Source of the DNA: Xenorhabdus koppenhoeferi
Lineage (GTDB): Bacteria > Pseudomonadota > Gammaproteobacteria > Enterobacterales > Enterobacteriaceae
Direction: 5' to 3'
DNA: 64,000 nt
Assembly: GCF_900116635.1 (NCBI RefSeq)
Contig: NZ_FPBJ01000002.1
Coordinates: 94,001-158,000 of the forward strand
Positions 36,178 through 45,311 of this stretch are shown in pieces. Each line of letters opens with the position of its first letter. The first letter of the stretch is position 1. The notes beneath the pieces are model-generated. The model saw only the letters and a program-made list of their open reading frames with translations. It did no database searches and was not told where the DNA came from. Position numbers and translations under genes: made by a program.

Positions 36178-39100
36178 ATGACGAATTCATTTGATATAGC
36201 CATAGTTGGCATGGCTTGTAATTTTCCTGATGCAACGACACCACAAATGTTTTGGCAAAATCTGATTTCAGGAAAAGAAAGTATAAGAAAATTTACGCAT
36301 GAAGAATTAATTAAGAATGGTTACAAAGAGGAAGAGATCAACGATCCTGACTTTGTACCTGCTAAAGCCATACTCAAAGATTACAAGTCTTTTGATAATA
36401 ACGTCTTTGGTTATCTCAAAGATGAAGTTGATAAAATGGACCCCCAATGCCGGTTATTGCATGAATGCTGTTGGCACGCCTTAGAAGATGCGGCTTATGT
36501 CCCCGGTGAAATGCAGGACAGGGTAGGTTTGTTCGCCGGTACATCGTTCAATTTACCGTGGATTTCTAATCAGTTAAAACAGAAGCTGACTCCGGCTGAA
36601 ATATTTGATGTTGTCAACTGGAGCCTTCCAGAATCTGTTATTACCCGAATAGCTTATAGATTGGGCCTGAATGGACCTGTTATGTCCGTCCATACGGCAT
36701 GTTCAACTTCTCTGGTTGCTATCCACACCGCTTGTCAGTCGATATTAAGTGGCGATTGCGATCTCGCTTTGGCGGGAGGGGTTTCCATTTCATTGCCTCA
36801 GGAATCGGGTTATACATACCAGAAGGGAATGATTCGTTCAGCGGATGGTCATTGCCGGCCATTTGACGCAGATTCAGGTGGCACGGTGGGTGGCAATGGG
36901 GTGGGAATTTTGCTGCTAAAGCTACTTGATCGCGCTGTAGAAGACAATGATCACATCCATGCGATTATAAAAGGAACATCAGTCAATAATGACGGGCAAC
37001 GTAAAGTCGGCTTCACGGCACCAAGTATAGAAGGGCAAATTGAAGTTATTTCCAATGCACAAATGTTGGCGGGGGTTGAACCTGAAGATATCAGTTACAT
37101 AGAATGCCACGGCACCGCAACTGAAATAGGCGATCCGATTGAAGTCACAGCGTTGGCGCGTGTATTCCAACATTCTCAGCATACTTGTTGGTTAGGCGCG
37201 GTAAAAAGCAATATCGGTCATTTAGACGAAGCAGCAGGAATTGCCGGTGTCATTAAAACTGTTATGTCATTGAAGAATAAACAGTTAGCACCTACTCTGC
37301 ATTACAAAAAGCCGAATGATAAATTATATTTAGACGAGACACCGTTTAAAGTGGTGGATTGTCCGATGGAATGGGCAGTTCCTGAAGGTAAAAAAAGAAT
37401 GGCCGGGGTCAGTTCGTTTGGTATTGGTGGAACGAATGCACATATTGTGCTGGCTGAAGCAGACAGGCAAGAAAATATCCCGGATGATGAATCTCCCAAT
37501 CTATTCCTAATCTCAGCCGAAACGCCTGAAGCTTTACAAAATAATCAACAGAATTTGCTCAAGGTACTTAAAGATTCGAAATCGTACCGCTTAAATGATG
37601 TTGCCTACGTTTTGCAGGAAGGGAGAAAACACCTCCGCTACCGTAAAGCATTTATGGGTTCAACATACCAGGAACTCTGTTCGGTGCTGGAAAGAGCAAC
37701 CACCAATCCGGTAAAAGCGAAAGATGCAGAGCCGAATATCGTATTTATGTTCCCGGGTCAGGGAGCACAATATACAAATATGGCATTATCACTTTATGAA
37801 AATCATTCATTATTCCGCTCTATAGTGGATTCAGGTTTACTCCTGGCTTCAGAATATCTTGGCGAATCTCTCCGGGATAAGTGGTTTGATAATGGCAATA
37901 GTGATTATCTTAGCCAGACACAATATGCGCAGCCTGCCATTTTTATTATCGAATATGCGCTTGCTCATTGCCTGATTGATAATGGAATAAAACCTTCTGT
38001 TCTGATTGGTTATAGCTTTGGGGAATTGGTTGCGGCAACAATTGCTGACGTTTTCACCTTGGAAGATGCGTTAAAATTTGTCGTAAAACGCGGACAGCTT
38101 ATGCAAAGTCTGCCTACTGGCGCAATGCTGAGTATCCCGTTGCCTGCATCAGAAGTCTTGTCGCTTTGCCCTGAACACATTGTTATTGCGATAGATAATA
38201 AAGATTCTTGTGTCGTCTCATCCGATGAAAAATCCATTGAAGCATTTTCTCAGATATTAAAGAAAAAACGTATTTTAACGACACCCATAAAATCTAAACA
38301 TGCAGCCCATTCCCCTGCAATGGCTGAAATAAATAAAGCATTGTTGCAAATACTTTCTGGTTTTACGTTAAGTGCCCCGAAAACAGCCATTATGTCCTCT
38401 GTGACCGGTAAAATTTTGTCTGAGACAGAGGTAAAATCAATTCAATATTGGGCTGAACAAGCAGAAAAGACAGTTTGTTTTGTTCAGGGAATCGAAAATA
38501 TTCTCAACAGCAGTCAGCATTATGTATTACTTGAAGTCGGCGTGGGGAGAGATCTGGTTAATTTAGTTCGCCGATATACCTTACCGGAAGATGCACAAGC
38601 CATTATCCAATTGTTACCGGAAGATAATAAAGTCGCAACCCAGCCTTATTTGTTCTGGTCTGGTTTAGGTAAAATATGGCAACAAGGCGTTAAAATTCAA
38701 TGGGAAAAAGTACGCCCATCATCAGATTGTAAACGTATTTCATTGCCGGGTTATGCGTTTGACCGCAGTATTTACTGGCCTGAAAATGCCAATTTCTTGC
38801 ACCTGTTTTCCGGTAATAATGAAAGTGTCGAAAAGGGTCAGATTCCTGTTATCAAAAATGAGAATATGTCAGATTGGTTTTATCAATCTGTTTGGCAGCA
38901 AGATGTTCTGAAATATTCGAAGCAAAATAAACATGCCAAGACCGCACTGTTATTCCGATTGGGGGAGCGTTCTGAGCAAAGCACTCTCTACGAACAAGGA
39001 TTAATCAAGCATTATCATAAAATTATTCAGGTTAATATTGGTTCACAATGCGAATTAGAGATTGGAATACCCAGTACCCTTCGTGCTCTTCACGTGGAAG

Positions 39101-41961
39101 ATTATGAAAATTTATTCAAGTTTCTTAATAAGAATGAAGTTCCTATTGAAGAGATTATCATTGATTGCACAGGGGGAAATCTGGCCGTTAATGAACAATT
39201 GGCCTCAGCTCTCTATTTAATTAAATCACACCGCGCATTTTGTCATGTCAATAAACTCACGGATATTACCTTACTTGTTCAGAACGCACGTGAAGTTTGC
39301 AATGAGCCTGATATTGATCCACGTGCCGCCGCGATGTTAGCTGTCAGCACAGTTATCCGACAAGAATTTCACGAAGTGGATTGCCGCGCGATAGACGTTG
39401 GTAATCCTGATGATTGCGCTGCCGAGATATTAATGCGCGAAATAGAGGCAGGTGGAAATAAAACCGTTATCTACAGAAATAATCGAAGATGGACTGAAGC
39501 GTTTTTATCCTATAGTCCTTTTATAAAAGATAACCTTTCCTGTCTGAAAAAAGAGGGCGTGTATTTACTCATTGGTGGGGGAGGATTTATCGGCCACACA
39601 TTCTCTCAATATCTTGCAACAGAATATCATGCCCACTTGGTCATTTCTTCACGATCTAAACAGGAATATGCCGGTGATCAGCAATGGCAATCCGTAGCAG
39701 AAGCCGCCGCTGACTTAGAATTTGTTCAGGTTGATGCAAGCGATCGTGTTGCAATGGAAAAACTTATCAATGACATGATGGCTAAATATGGTTGTATTGA
39801 TGGTATTTTCTATCTGGCGGGTTTAACCGATGACGCTTCGTTTAGGTCGCTCAGTGAAACAGAGATGGAATATATTGACAGCCATCTGGTGCCTAAGCAA
39901 AAAGGGATAATGGTATTAGAACAGGTTTTAGAACCCATTGATTATGATTTTTGTTTAGTTATTTCTTCTCTGGCCCCGATTCTCGGTGGTGTAGGATTTT
40001 ATGCCTATGCGGCAGCCAGTGCCTATTTAGATGCGTTTGTATTGCAGCATAACCGGAAGAATCCGAAAACCTGGGCATTAATTAACTGGGATGGCTGGGA
40101 ATTAGCGGAAAAAGATAAAATTAACGAAAAAGTGGGAAGCAGCTTATCACACTTGCTTGTGACGAAAAATGAAGGCACTTCTTTATTAGAAGAGGTACTC
40201 AAATATCAGGAAAGACAGGCTGTTGTTATTTCGACGGCGGATATCAACGCACGTATTGCCCAATGGTCAGCGCCTTCTGTCCATGATAATGAAGCAGAAA
40301 CTCAGCATGAGAATTATTCAGTCAGACCTGATTTAGACACTGAGTATGTTTTACCAAACAGTGAAATTGAAGCGGAATTAGTCTCAATCTGGCAAGATTT
40401 CTTAAGAATTAAACCTATTGGTTTAAAAGATGATTTCTTTGAGTTGGGCGGTAATTCACTTAAAGCAATAACACTATTATCCCGTATCCATAAAAACTGT
40501 AAAATAGATGTGTCATTAACACATTTCTTTAAAAACCCGACAATAGAAGATATTGTCATGTTATGTGGTTCTCAGTCAGAATCAGAGTATCAGATGATAT
40601 TGCCGGCAGAGATTCAAGACAATTATCCATTATCTTCCGGCCAGCGGAGACTTTATCTGCAACAGATATTTGACAAAAATTCTGTTGCTTATAATGAAAC
40701 CGCCGCGTTTAATATTATCGGAAAATTAGATAAAGATAAATTTAACAAAACACTTCATTTATTATTTAAACGACATGATTCACTGAGAACATCATTTGTT
40801 TTATCTGATGGAGAGCCGAGACAAAAATGTAACAATGATATTGAGTTAAATATCGATTACTTAAAACTTGATTCATCCAATATGAATGATGATGAAATAA
40901 ACGTGAAAGTTAATAGCTTGATTAAACCGTTTAATTTAAATGAGCCGCCACTGATTAGAGTTACCTTGCTTGAAGTAAGAGAAGAACACTATATATTTTT
41001 CCTGGATTTACATCACATTATTTCAGATGGGCTATCTCAGGATATCTTTGTCAGGGATTTTTTAAGTATTTATCAGGATGAAGAACTTAAGCCTTTAGAA
41101 ATACAATATAAAGACTATACAGTCTGGCAACAAAAAATGTTAAATGATAGCCGTATATTGAAGCAGAAAGCGTTTTGGTTATCAAATTTAAAAGATTTGC
41201 CTGAATTTAAATTACCGACAGATTATGTTCGAACAAATGAAGTAGGTAACACAGGTGGCTGGATAAGCTTTGCCATTGACAAACCATTGAGTGATCAACT
41301 TGATGCCTTGGCAGAACAAGAGAATATTACAAAATTCATGCTGTTCATTTCATCTTACGCGCTTTTGTTGAAAGATATCTCCGGGCAAGATGAATTTGCA
41401 GTCGGTACGCCAATATTGGGACGGCCACAAAGTGAACTGCAAGATATTATTGGTATGTTTGTTAATTTGCTGCCGATCACCTTTAAATGTGAAAATGAAT
41501 TATCATTTAATCATTTTGTTAAAAATGTTGCTGAAACAACAATAACATCATTTGAAAATGCTAATTTTCAGTTTGAGGATATGGTAAAAGAGCTGAATAT
41601 CAAGCCAAGATTGAATAGAACACCGATCTTCGATACGGTATTTTCCTATATGAATATTGGTATGGCTGATTTTATATTGCCTGAGGTTAAATTCTCCCGT
41701 TATGAGATTAATCAGAAAAATACCCGTTTTGATATCACATTCTTTGTTAAAGAAAACCCTGAAGGTTATGAATTCAATATTGAGTACAAAAAGAATTTAT
41801 TTAAAGATGAAACGATAAATTATTTTAAACAGAGATATTTAACCTTGTTAAATAGTATTGTTGCTCGTCCTGATACAGCAATTAAAAAAATATTGAGTAT
41901 GGATAATGAAGGAAGTCATAGTGAAACAGCAGAGGATGATTTGTTTAACTTTAATTTCTAA
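36178..41961 (+). CDS. xcnH: Xenocoumacin PKS-NRPS hybrid XcnH (KS-AT-KR-ACP-C)
   Basis: A 1927-residue hybrid. KS has active Cys 175. The AT has GYSFG (Ser 613) instead of GHSxG, and HAAH (708-711) where malonyl ATs have HAFH, so it should take another extender, fitting hydroxymalonyl from XcnB-E. The KR NADPH site is IGGGGFIG near 1132-1139. The ACP Ser is 1427 (GGNS). The C domain has HHIISDG (1612-1618). It should extend arginine from XcnA, reduce the ketone to give the 2,3-diol, and condense with the amino acid on XcnK. A 22-bp ERIC remnant starts right after the stop. Confidence 0.93.
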   Translation: MTNSFDIAIVGMACNFPDATTPQMFWQNLISGKESIRKFTHEELIKNGYKEEEINDPDFVPAKAILKDYKSFDNNVFGYLKDEVDKMDPQCRLLHECCWHALEDAAYVPGEMQDRVGLFAGTSFNLPWISNQLKQKLTPAEIFDVVNWSLPESVITRIAYRLGLNGPVMSVHTACSTSLVAIHTACQSILSGDCDLALAGGVSISLPQESGYTYQKGMIRSADGHCRPFDADSGGTVGGNGVGILLLKLLDRAVEDNDHIHAIIKGTSVNNDGQRKVGFTAPSIEGQIEVISNAQMLAGVEPEDISYIECHGTATEIGDPIEVTALARVFQHSQHTCWLGAVKSNIGHLDEAAGIAGVIKTVMSLKNKQLAPTLHYKKPNDKLYLDETPFKVVDCPMEWAVPEGKKRMAGVSSFGIGGTNAHIVLAEADRQENIPDDESPNLFLISAETPEALQNNQQNLLKVLKDSKSYRLNDVAYVLQEGRKHLRYRKAFMGSTYQELCSVLERATTNPVKAKDAEPNIVFMFPGQGAQYTNMALSLYENHSLFRSIVDSGLLLASEYLGESLRDKWFDNGNSDYLSQTQYAQPAIFIIEYALAHCLIDNGIKPSVLIGYSFGELVAATIADVFTLEDALKFVVKRGQLMQSLPTGAMLSIPLPASEVLSLCPEHIVIAIDNKDSCVVSSDEKSIEAFSQILKKKRILTTPIKSKHAAHSPAMAEINKALLQILSGFTLSAPKTAIMSSVTGKILSETEVKSIQYWAEQAEKTVCFVQGIENILNSSQHYVLLEVGVGRDLVNLVRRYTLPEDAQAIIQLLPEDNKVATQPYLFWSGLGKIWQQGVKIQWEKVRPSSDCKRISLPGYAFDRSIYWPENANFLHLFSGNNESVEKGQIPVIKNENMSDWFYQSVWQQDVLKYSKQNKHAKTALLFRLGERSEQSTLYEQGLIKHYHKIIQVNIGSQCELEIGIPSTLRALHVEDYENLFKFLNKNEVPIEEIIIDCTGGNLAVNEQLASALYLIKSHRAFCHVNKLTDITLLVQNAREVCNEPDIDPRAAAMLAVSTVIRQEFHEVDCRAIDVGNPDDCAAEILMREIEAGGNKTVIYRNNRRWTEAFLSYSPFIKDNLSCLKKEGVYLLIGGGGFIGHTFSQYLATEYHAHLVISSRSKQEYAGDQQWQSVAEAAADLEFVQVDASDRVAMEKLINDMMAKYGCIDGIFYLAGLTDDASFRSLSETEMEYIDSHLVPKQKGIMVLEQVLEPIDYDFCLVISSLAPILGGVGFYAYAAASAYLDAFVLQHNRKNPKTWALINWDGWELAEKDKINEKVGSSLSHLLVTKNEGTSLLEEVLKYQERQAVVISTADINARIAQWSAPSVHDNEAETQHENYSVRPDLDTEYVLPNSEIEAELVSIWQDFLRIKPIGLKDDFFELGGNSLKAITLLSRIHKNCKIDVSLTHFFKNPTIEDIVMLCGSQSESEYQMILPAEIQDNYPLSSGQRRLYLQQIFDKNSVAYNETAAFNIIGKLDKDKFNKTLHLLFKRHDSLRTSFVLSDGEPRQKCNNDIELNIDYLKLDSSNMNDDEINVKVNSLIKPFNLNEPPLIRVTLLEVREEHYIFFLDLHHIISDGLSQDIFVRDFLSIYQDEELKPLEIQYKDYTVWQQKMLNDSRILKQKAFWLSNLKDLPEFKLPTDYVRTNEVGNTGGWISFAIDKPLSDQLDALAEQENITKFMLFISSYALLLKDISGQDEFAVGTPILGRPQSELQDIIGMFVNLLPITFKCENELSFNHFVKNVAETTITSFENANFQFEDMVKELNIKPRLNRTPIFDTVFSYMNIGMADFILPEVKFSRYEINQKNTRFDITFFVKENPEGYEFNIEYKKNLFKDETINYFKQRYLTLLNSIVARPDTAIKKILSMDNEGSHSETAEDDLFNFNF

Positions 41962-41983
41962 AACTTGAAAGACGACGAGTATA
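41962..41983 (+). repeat. 22-bp ERIC right-end remnant
   Basis: AACTTGAAAGACGACGAGTA followed by TA matches the right end of the local ERICs (AACTTGAAAGACGACGGGTA, TA) with one difference. It begins at the base after the xcnH stop and ends four bases before xcnI. Confidence 0.75.
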
Positions 41984-41987
41984 TGCA

Positions 41988-42122
41988 ATGATGAAAGAGT
42001 GGTCGAGATATATTTTAGGTCAATGCACAATTTATGGATTTCAGGGTGGATATTTTTATTTGCAGAAATACAAAAATGACGTCATCAAGAAAATTGAATC
42101 TGAAATAAATGAAATTATATAG
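41988..42122 (+). CDS. xcnI: Small protein, probably XcnI
   Basis: An open frame of 44 codons (43 if the second ATG is used), beginning MMKEWSRYILG and ending KKIESEINEII. It fills the gap between xcnH and xcnJ and ends eight bases before the xcnJ ATG. No family is recognised; the middle is rich in Tyr, Phe and Gly and the C-terminus is a charged helix. The published cluster has 14 genes A-N, and two small frames lie between H and K, so this fits xcnI. No strong ribosome binding site is seen; coupling to xcnH is possible. Confidence 0.55.
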   Translation: MMKEWSRYILGQCTIYGFQGGYFYLQKYKNDVIKKIESEINEII

Positions 42123-42130
42123 GAAATAAA

Positions 42131-42454
42131 ATGAAATATGTCATTATTTGGACACTGGTTTTTCATGATAAATGGAATGCTTTGACGAGAAATGAACGGA
42201 AGAGATTGCAAAACACAGCGTTGCCTGAAATATTGGAAAAGTACCATTCAACCATTAGTTTGAGAACCATTGATACAGAAGGGTTTACAGCAGAGTTTCA
42301 AGATTTTGTTATTATAGAAACGGAAAATTTAAGTGACTATTACTGTATGTTACAGGATATGAGAAACACCCTTGTTTTTTCTGAAAAATATTTATCTATA
42401 TCTAAAGTTTTCATGGGTATTGAAAATGCCGATGAAATTTATGACGATAATTAA
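42131..42454 (+). CDS. xcnJ: Small darcynin-like protein, probably XcnJ
   Basis: A 107-residue protein with AGGAAAT before the ATG. It has WNALTRNERKRL, then a DTEGF...DFVIIETENL segment and a C-terminal GIENADEIYDD. This pattern (W..L.R.ER, D.E.F, E...L..Y, G.EN) resembles the darcynin domain, whose function is unknown. No signal peptide or membrane segment. By gene order it corresponds to xcnJ. An ERIC follows its stop by only three bases. Confidence 0.65.
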   Translation: MKYVIIWTLVFHDKWNALTRNERKRLQNTALPEILEKYHSTISLRTIDTEGFTAEFQDFVIIETENLSDYYCMLQDMRNTLVFSEKYLSISKVFMGIENADEIYDDN

Positions 42455-42457
42455 TTT

Positions 42458-42584
42458 TATACCCAATGGATTTCAAGTTGCATCGCGACGGCAAGAGAGC
42501 AAATCCCCGGGAGCATAGATAGCTATGTGACCAGGGTGAGCGAGCGCAGCCAACAAAGAGGCAGTTTGAAAGACGAAGTGTATA
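42458..42584 (+). repeat. ERIC element, full length (127 bp)
   Basis: Begins TATACCCAATGGATTTCAAG and ends TTGAAAGACGAAGTGTATA, between xcnJ and xcnK. If xcnB-L is one transcript, the folded ERIC RNA lies inside the message and may affect mRNA stability here. Confidence 0.9.
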
Positions 42585-42635
42585 GTCAGCCTCATTGATA
42601 GAGTGAAAGAAATTAAATGATAGGGTGTTTATATT

Positions 42636-45209
42636 ATGAATGTAAAAGATGAATTAAATACAAACATTGATAAAGTCTATTTTTGGAAGAAAGTCATTAA
42701 TGAATATGAGCCATCAGAGTTTGAAAAGTCGTTGATACCCAATCATGATGGCATAAATATACAAAATATATCATTTTCACGTGAAGCATCAAAAAATCTC
42801 TTGTTTATGGCGAATAGTTCAGATAAACGATTAAGTCTTCTGCTTTTATCGTTGTTCGGATTTGCCGAATCAGTGATGCAGAGAAGTAAGAACTCTTTAA
42901 TCTTAACCACAAATTACCTGGATGATGACGAGTTTCCAAAGATACTGTGTGTGCCTGCAAAGTATGAACCTGAGCAAACTCTGGTTGGGTTGATAAAAAC
43001 GGTATCTAAAAGTATACATGATTTATTGCAGTATAAATTGGCTTCTTTTCAGGATGTTTGTGATCAGCCTAAGTTTCTTACATCTTGTGTTTTATTGAAG
43101 AACTGTCAGGCAGTGAATAAAGAAATTTATGATTTATCTGTTTCTCAGTTATTTTTTGATCATGATAACGAAATAATCAGTTGTGAAATTCATTCGCCTT
43201 ATTCTGTTAATTATTATAATGAACTGATTAAAATGGTGGAGTTATTGGTACAGCAGGTTCGTTCTGAGGAAACGCTCAGTACCCTTAAATTATCTGCCGG
43301 TTCGGGTCAATATACCGATCCATTGTCACCTGAGATTGAACATCATTTTACTATTCACTCTTTATTTGCGGAAAAAGCGAAAATACATCCTTTGCATATC
43401 GCAGTAACGGATGAAAATTCGTCGCTCAATTACATTGAGCTGGATAAATTAAGTTCATTTTTTGCCGCTCAGTTGTTAAGTCAGGGTATTAAACAATATG
43501 ATGCGGTCGGCATTCATATGAACCGTTCATGTGCAGCAATTGTCGCTATGTTGGCGGTTCTGAAAACAGGTGCTAAATATTGCCCGTTTGATATCAATTG
43601 GCCGATAGAACGAAAGAAATATGTTAAAGATACCGCTGATATTCAGTATTTAATTATTTCCGACGAAACGGTTTGCGAGCTTGAAAATTGCCAGAATATT
43701 GTTTATGCACCACTTGAGCTTAATACTGATATTGATGTTGGCGAGGCATTTCATATAACTTCAGAAGATTCGGCTTATATTATTTTCACTTCAGGTTCAA
43801 CAGGAGCACCGAAAGGGGTGGAAGTTTCCCACTCTGCTGTAATCAACCTGGTGTTAGGGCTGCATGATCGGGTTTATCAGCGTTATCAAGAGCAAGCTCC
43901 TCTTAATGTCGCCATGATGTCGGCATTGAGCTTCGATGCTTCAGTACAACAGTTATATCCTGCATTGTTACTCGGTCATACCCTCCATATAGTACCGGAA
44001 TCTGTCAGGAGAGATGGAAAAAGTGTCGTTGAGTTTTGGCATAAAAGAGCCATTAATATTGCAGATTGTACTCCGACACATTTGCGTATGATACGCACGC
44101 AATTTGCTGAAAATTCTATTTATTTTCCTGTTAATCATCTGATGATTGGTGGTGAACGGTTGGAAAAACACAACTGGCATAACTTTGCCAAATGCTGGGC
44201 GTCGGCTCCTAATGCCTCTAATGCGTACGGTCCTACAGAATGTTGTGTCCAGTCTTCTTCTTTCGAATTTGACGAGAATAGTGATATTCAAACACCCACG
44301 ATCCCGATCGGTTTTCCTATGCCGGGGGAAGAGATTATATTGATTGACGACTGTTTAAGACCGTTGCCTCAAGGTGCCGTCGGTGAGATTGCCATTGCGG
44401 GAAAGGGTCTTGCAAAAGGTTATATCAATAAACCCGCGTTAACGGCCGAAAAATTTATTACTATTGATGGTAAAAGATATTATAGAACAGGTGATCTCGC
44501 CCAATACTCTGGCGAAAATGGTTTAATCTATCTTGGCCGATCTGATAGTCAGGTTAAAATTAATGGTTATCGCATTGAATTGGGAGAGATAGAAGTCATT
44601 ACGCAAAAATCCGTTTATGAACAAATGAATGAATCTGAACTGAGTTCAGCGGCAGTGTGTGATGTTTTTGTTATGGTTAACTCTCAAGATTCGGATAATA
44701 AAATCCTGATCGCTTATCTCTATACTAATATTGCATTTGATCAGGAAATTTTGAAAAGTACATTAGCTAAACATTTGCCAAATTACATGATCCCCCACTA
44801 TTTCATTAAAGTGGATGAATTTCCACAAAACAATAGCGGTAAAATTGATGTGTCAAGATTACCCGATCCCAGAAGTATGATAAGAAATAGTGAATTGAAA
44901 CCTTGCAGCAGTGAGATTGAAGTTCATATATTATCTTTATGGGCTGATGTTTTAAAAATAAATAAAGAAAATATCAGTGTATATGATAATTTCTTTGATT
45001 TAGGTGGTTCTTCATACACGTTATTACAACTGAGTATTAAACTAAATGAGTTCTTTAATAAAGAAATTGAGGTTGTTGAATTATTTCAATATACAACGAT
45101 AGAGCAACAAGCCAATTTCATCTCATCTCATGAGAAGATAGAAGAAAATAATTTATTTGAGAATCATCAACTGGAGCAATTTGATAAGGTGATAGGGATG
45201 TTCAATTAG
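42636..45209 (+). CDS. xcnK: Xenocoumacin NRPS XcnK (partial C, A, T)
   Basis: An 857-residue one-module NRPS. Residues about 1-225 look like the C-terminal half of a condensation domain and lack HHxxxDG. The A domain (about 240-740) has IIFTSGSTGAPKG and the A10 motif NNSGKID. T has GGSSY with Ser 793. Condensation is presumably done by the C domain of XcnH. In xenocoumacin this module should load leucine. My hand-read code is D-A-Q-D-M-G-A-V-Q, which does not look like a common Leu code and starts like a Gln code. Substrate is therefore from pathway knowledge, not from the code. Confidence 0.9.
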   Translation: MNVKDELNTNIDKVYFWKKVINEYEPSEFEKSLIPNHDGINIQNISFSREASKNLLFMANSSDKRLSLLLLSLFGFAESVMQRSKNSLILTTNYLDDDEFPKILCVPAKYEPEQTLVGLIKTVSKSIHDLLQYKLASFQDVCDQPKFLTSCVLLKNCQAVNKEIYDLSVSQLFFDHDNEIISCEIHSPYSVNYYNELIKMVELLVQQVRSEETLSTLKLSAGSGQYTDPLSPEIEHHFTIHSLFAEKAKIHPLHIAVTDENSSLNYIELDKLSSFFAAQLLSQGIKQYDAVGIHMNRSCAAIVAMLAVLKTGAKYCPFDINWPIERKKYVKDTADIQYLIISDETVCELENCQNIVYAPLELNTDIDVGEAFHITSEDSAYIIFTSGSTGAPKGVEVSHSAVINLVLGLHDRVYQRYQEQAPLNVAMMSALSFDASVQQLYPALLLGHTLHIVPESVRRDGKSVVEFWHKRAINIADCTPTHLRMIRTQFAENSIYFPVNHLMIGGERLEKHNWHNFAKCWASAPNASNAYGPTECCVQSSSFEFDENSDIQTPTIPIGFPMPGEEIILIDDCLRPLPQGAVGEIAIAGKGLAKGYINKPALTAEKFITIDGKRYYRTGDLAQYSGENGLIYLGRSDSQVKINGYRIELGEIEVITQKSVYEQMNESELSSAAVCDVFVMVNSQDSDNKILIAYLYTNIAFDQEILKSTLAKHLPNYMIPHYFIKVDEFPQNNSGKIDVSRLPDPRSMIRNSELKPCSSEIEVHILSLWADVLKINKENISVYDNFFDLGGSSYTLLQLSIKLNEFFNKEIEVVELFQYTTIEQQANFISSHEKIEENNLFENHQLEQFDKVIGMFN

Positions 45210-45311
45210 TCATTGTTAATAATAAAAAAATAAAAATCAGGTTTAATTAATATATTGATGGGTTTCATTAACTTTCAGTAATGTATTTATTGTTATCGGT
45301 GATGACATATT

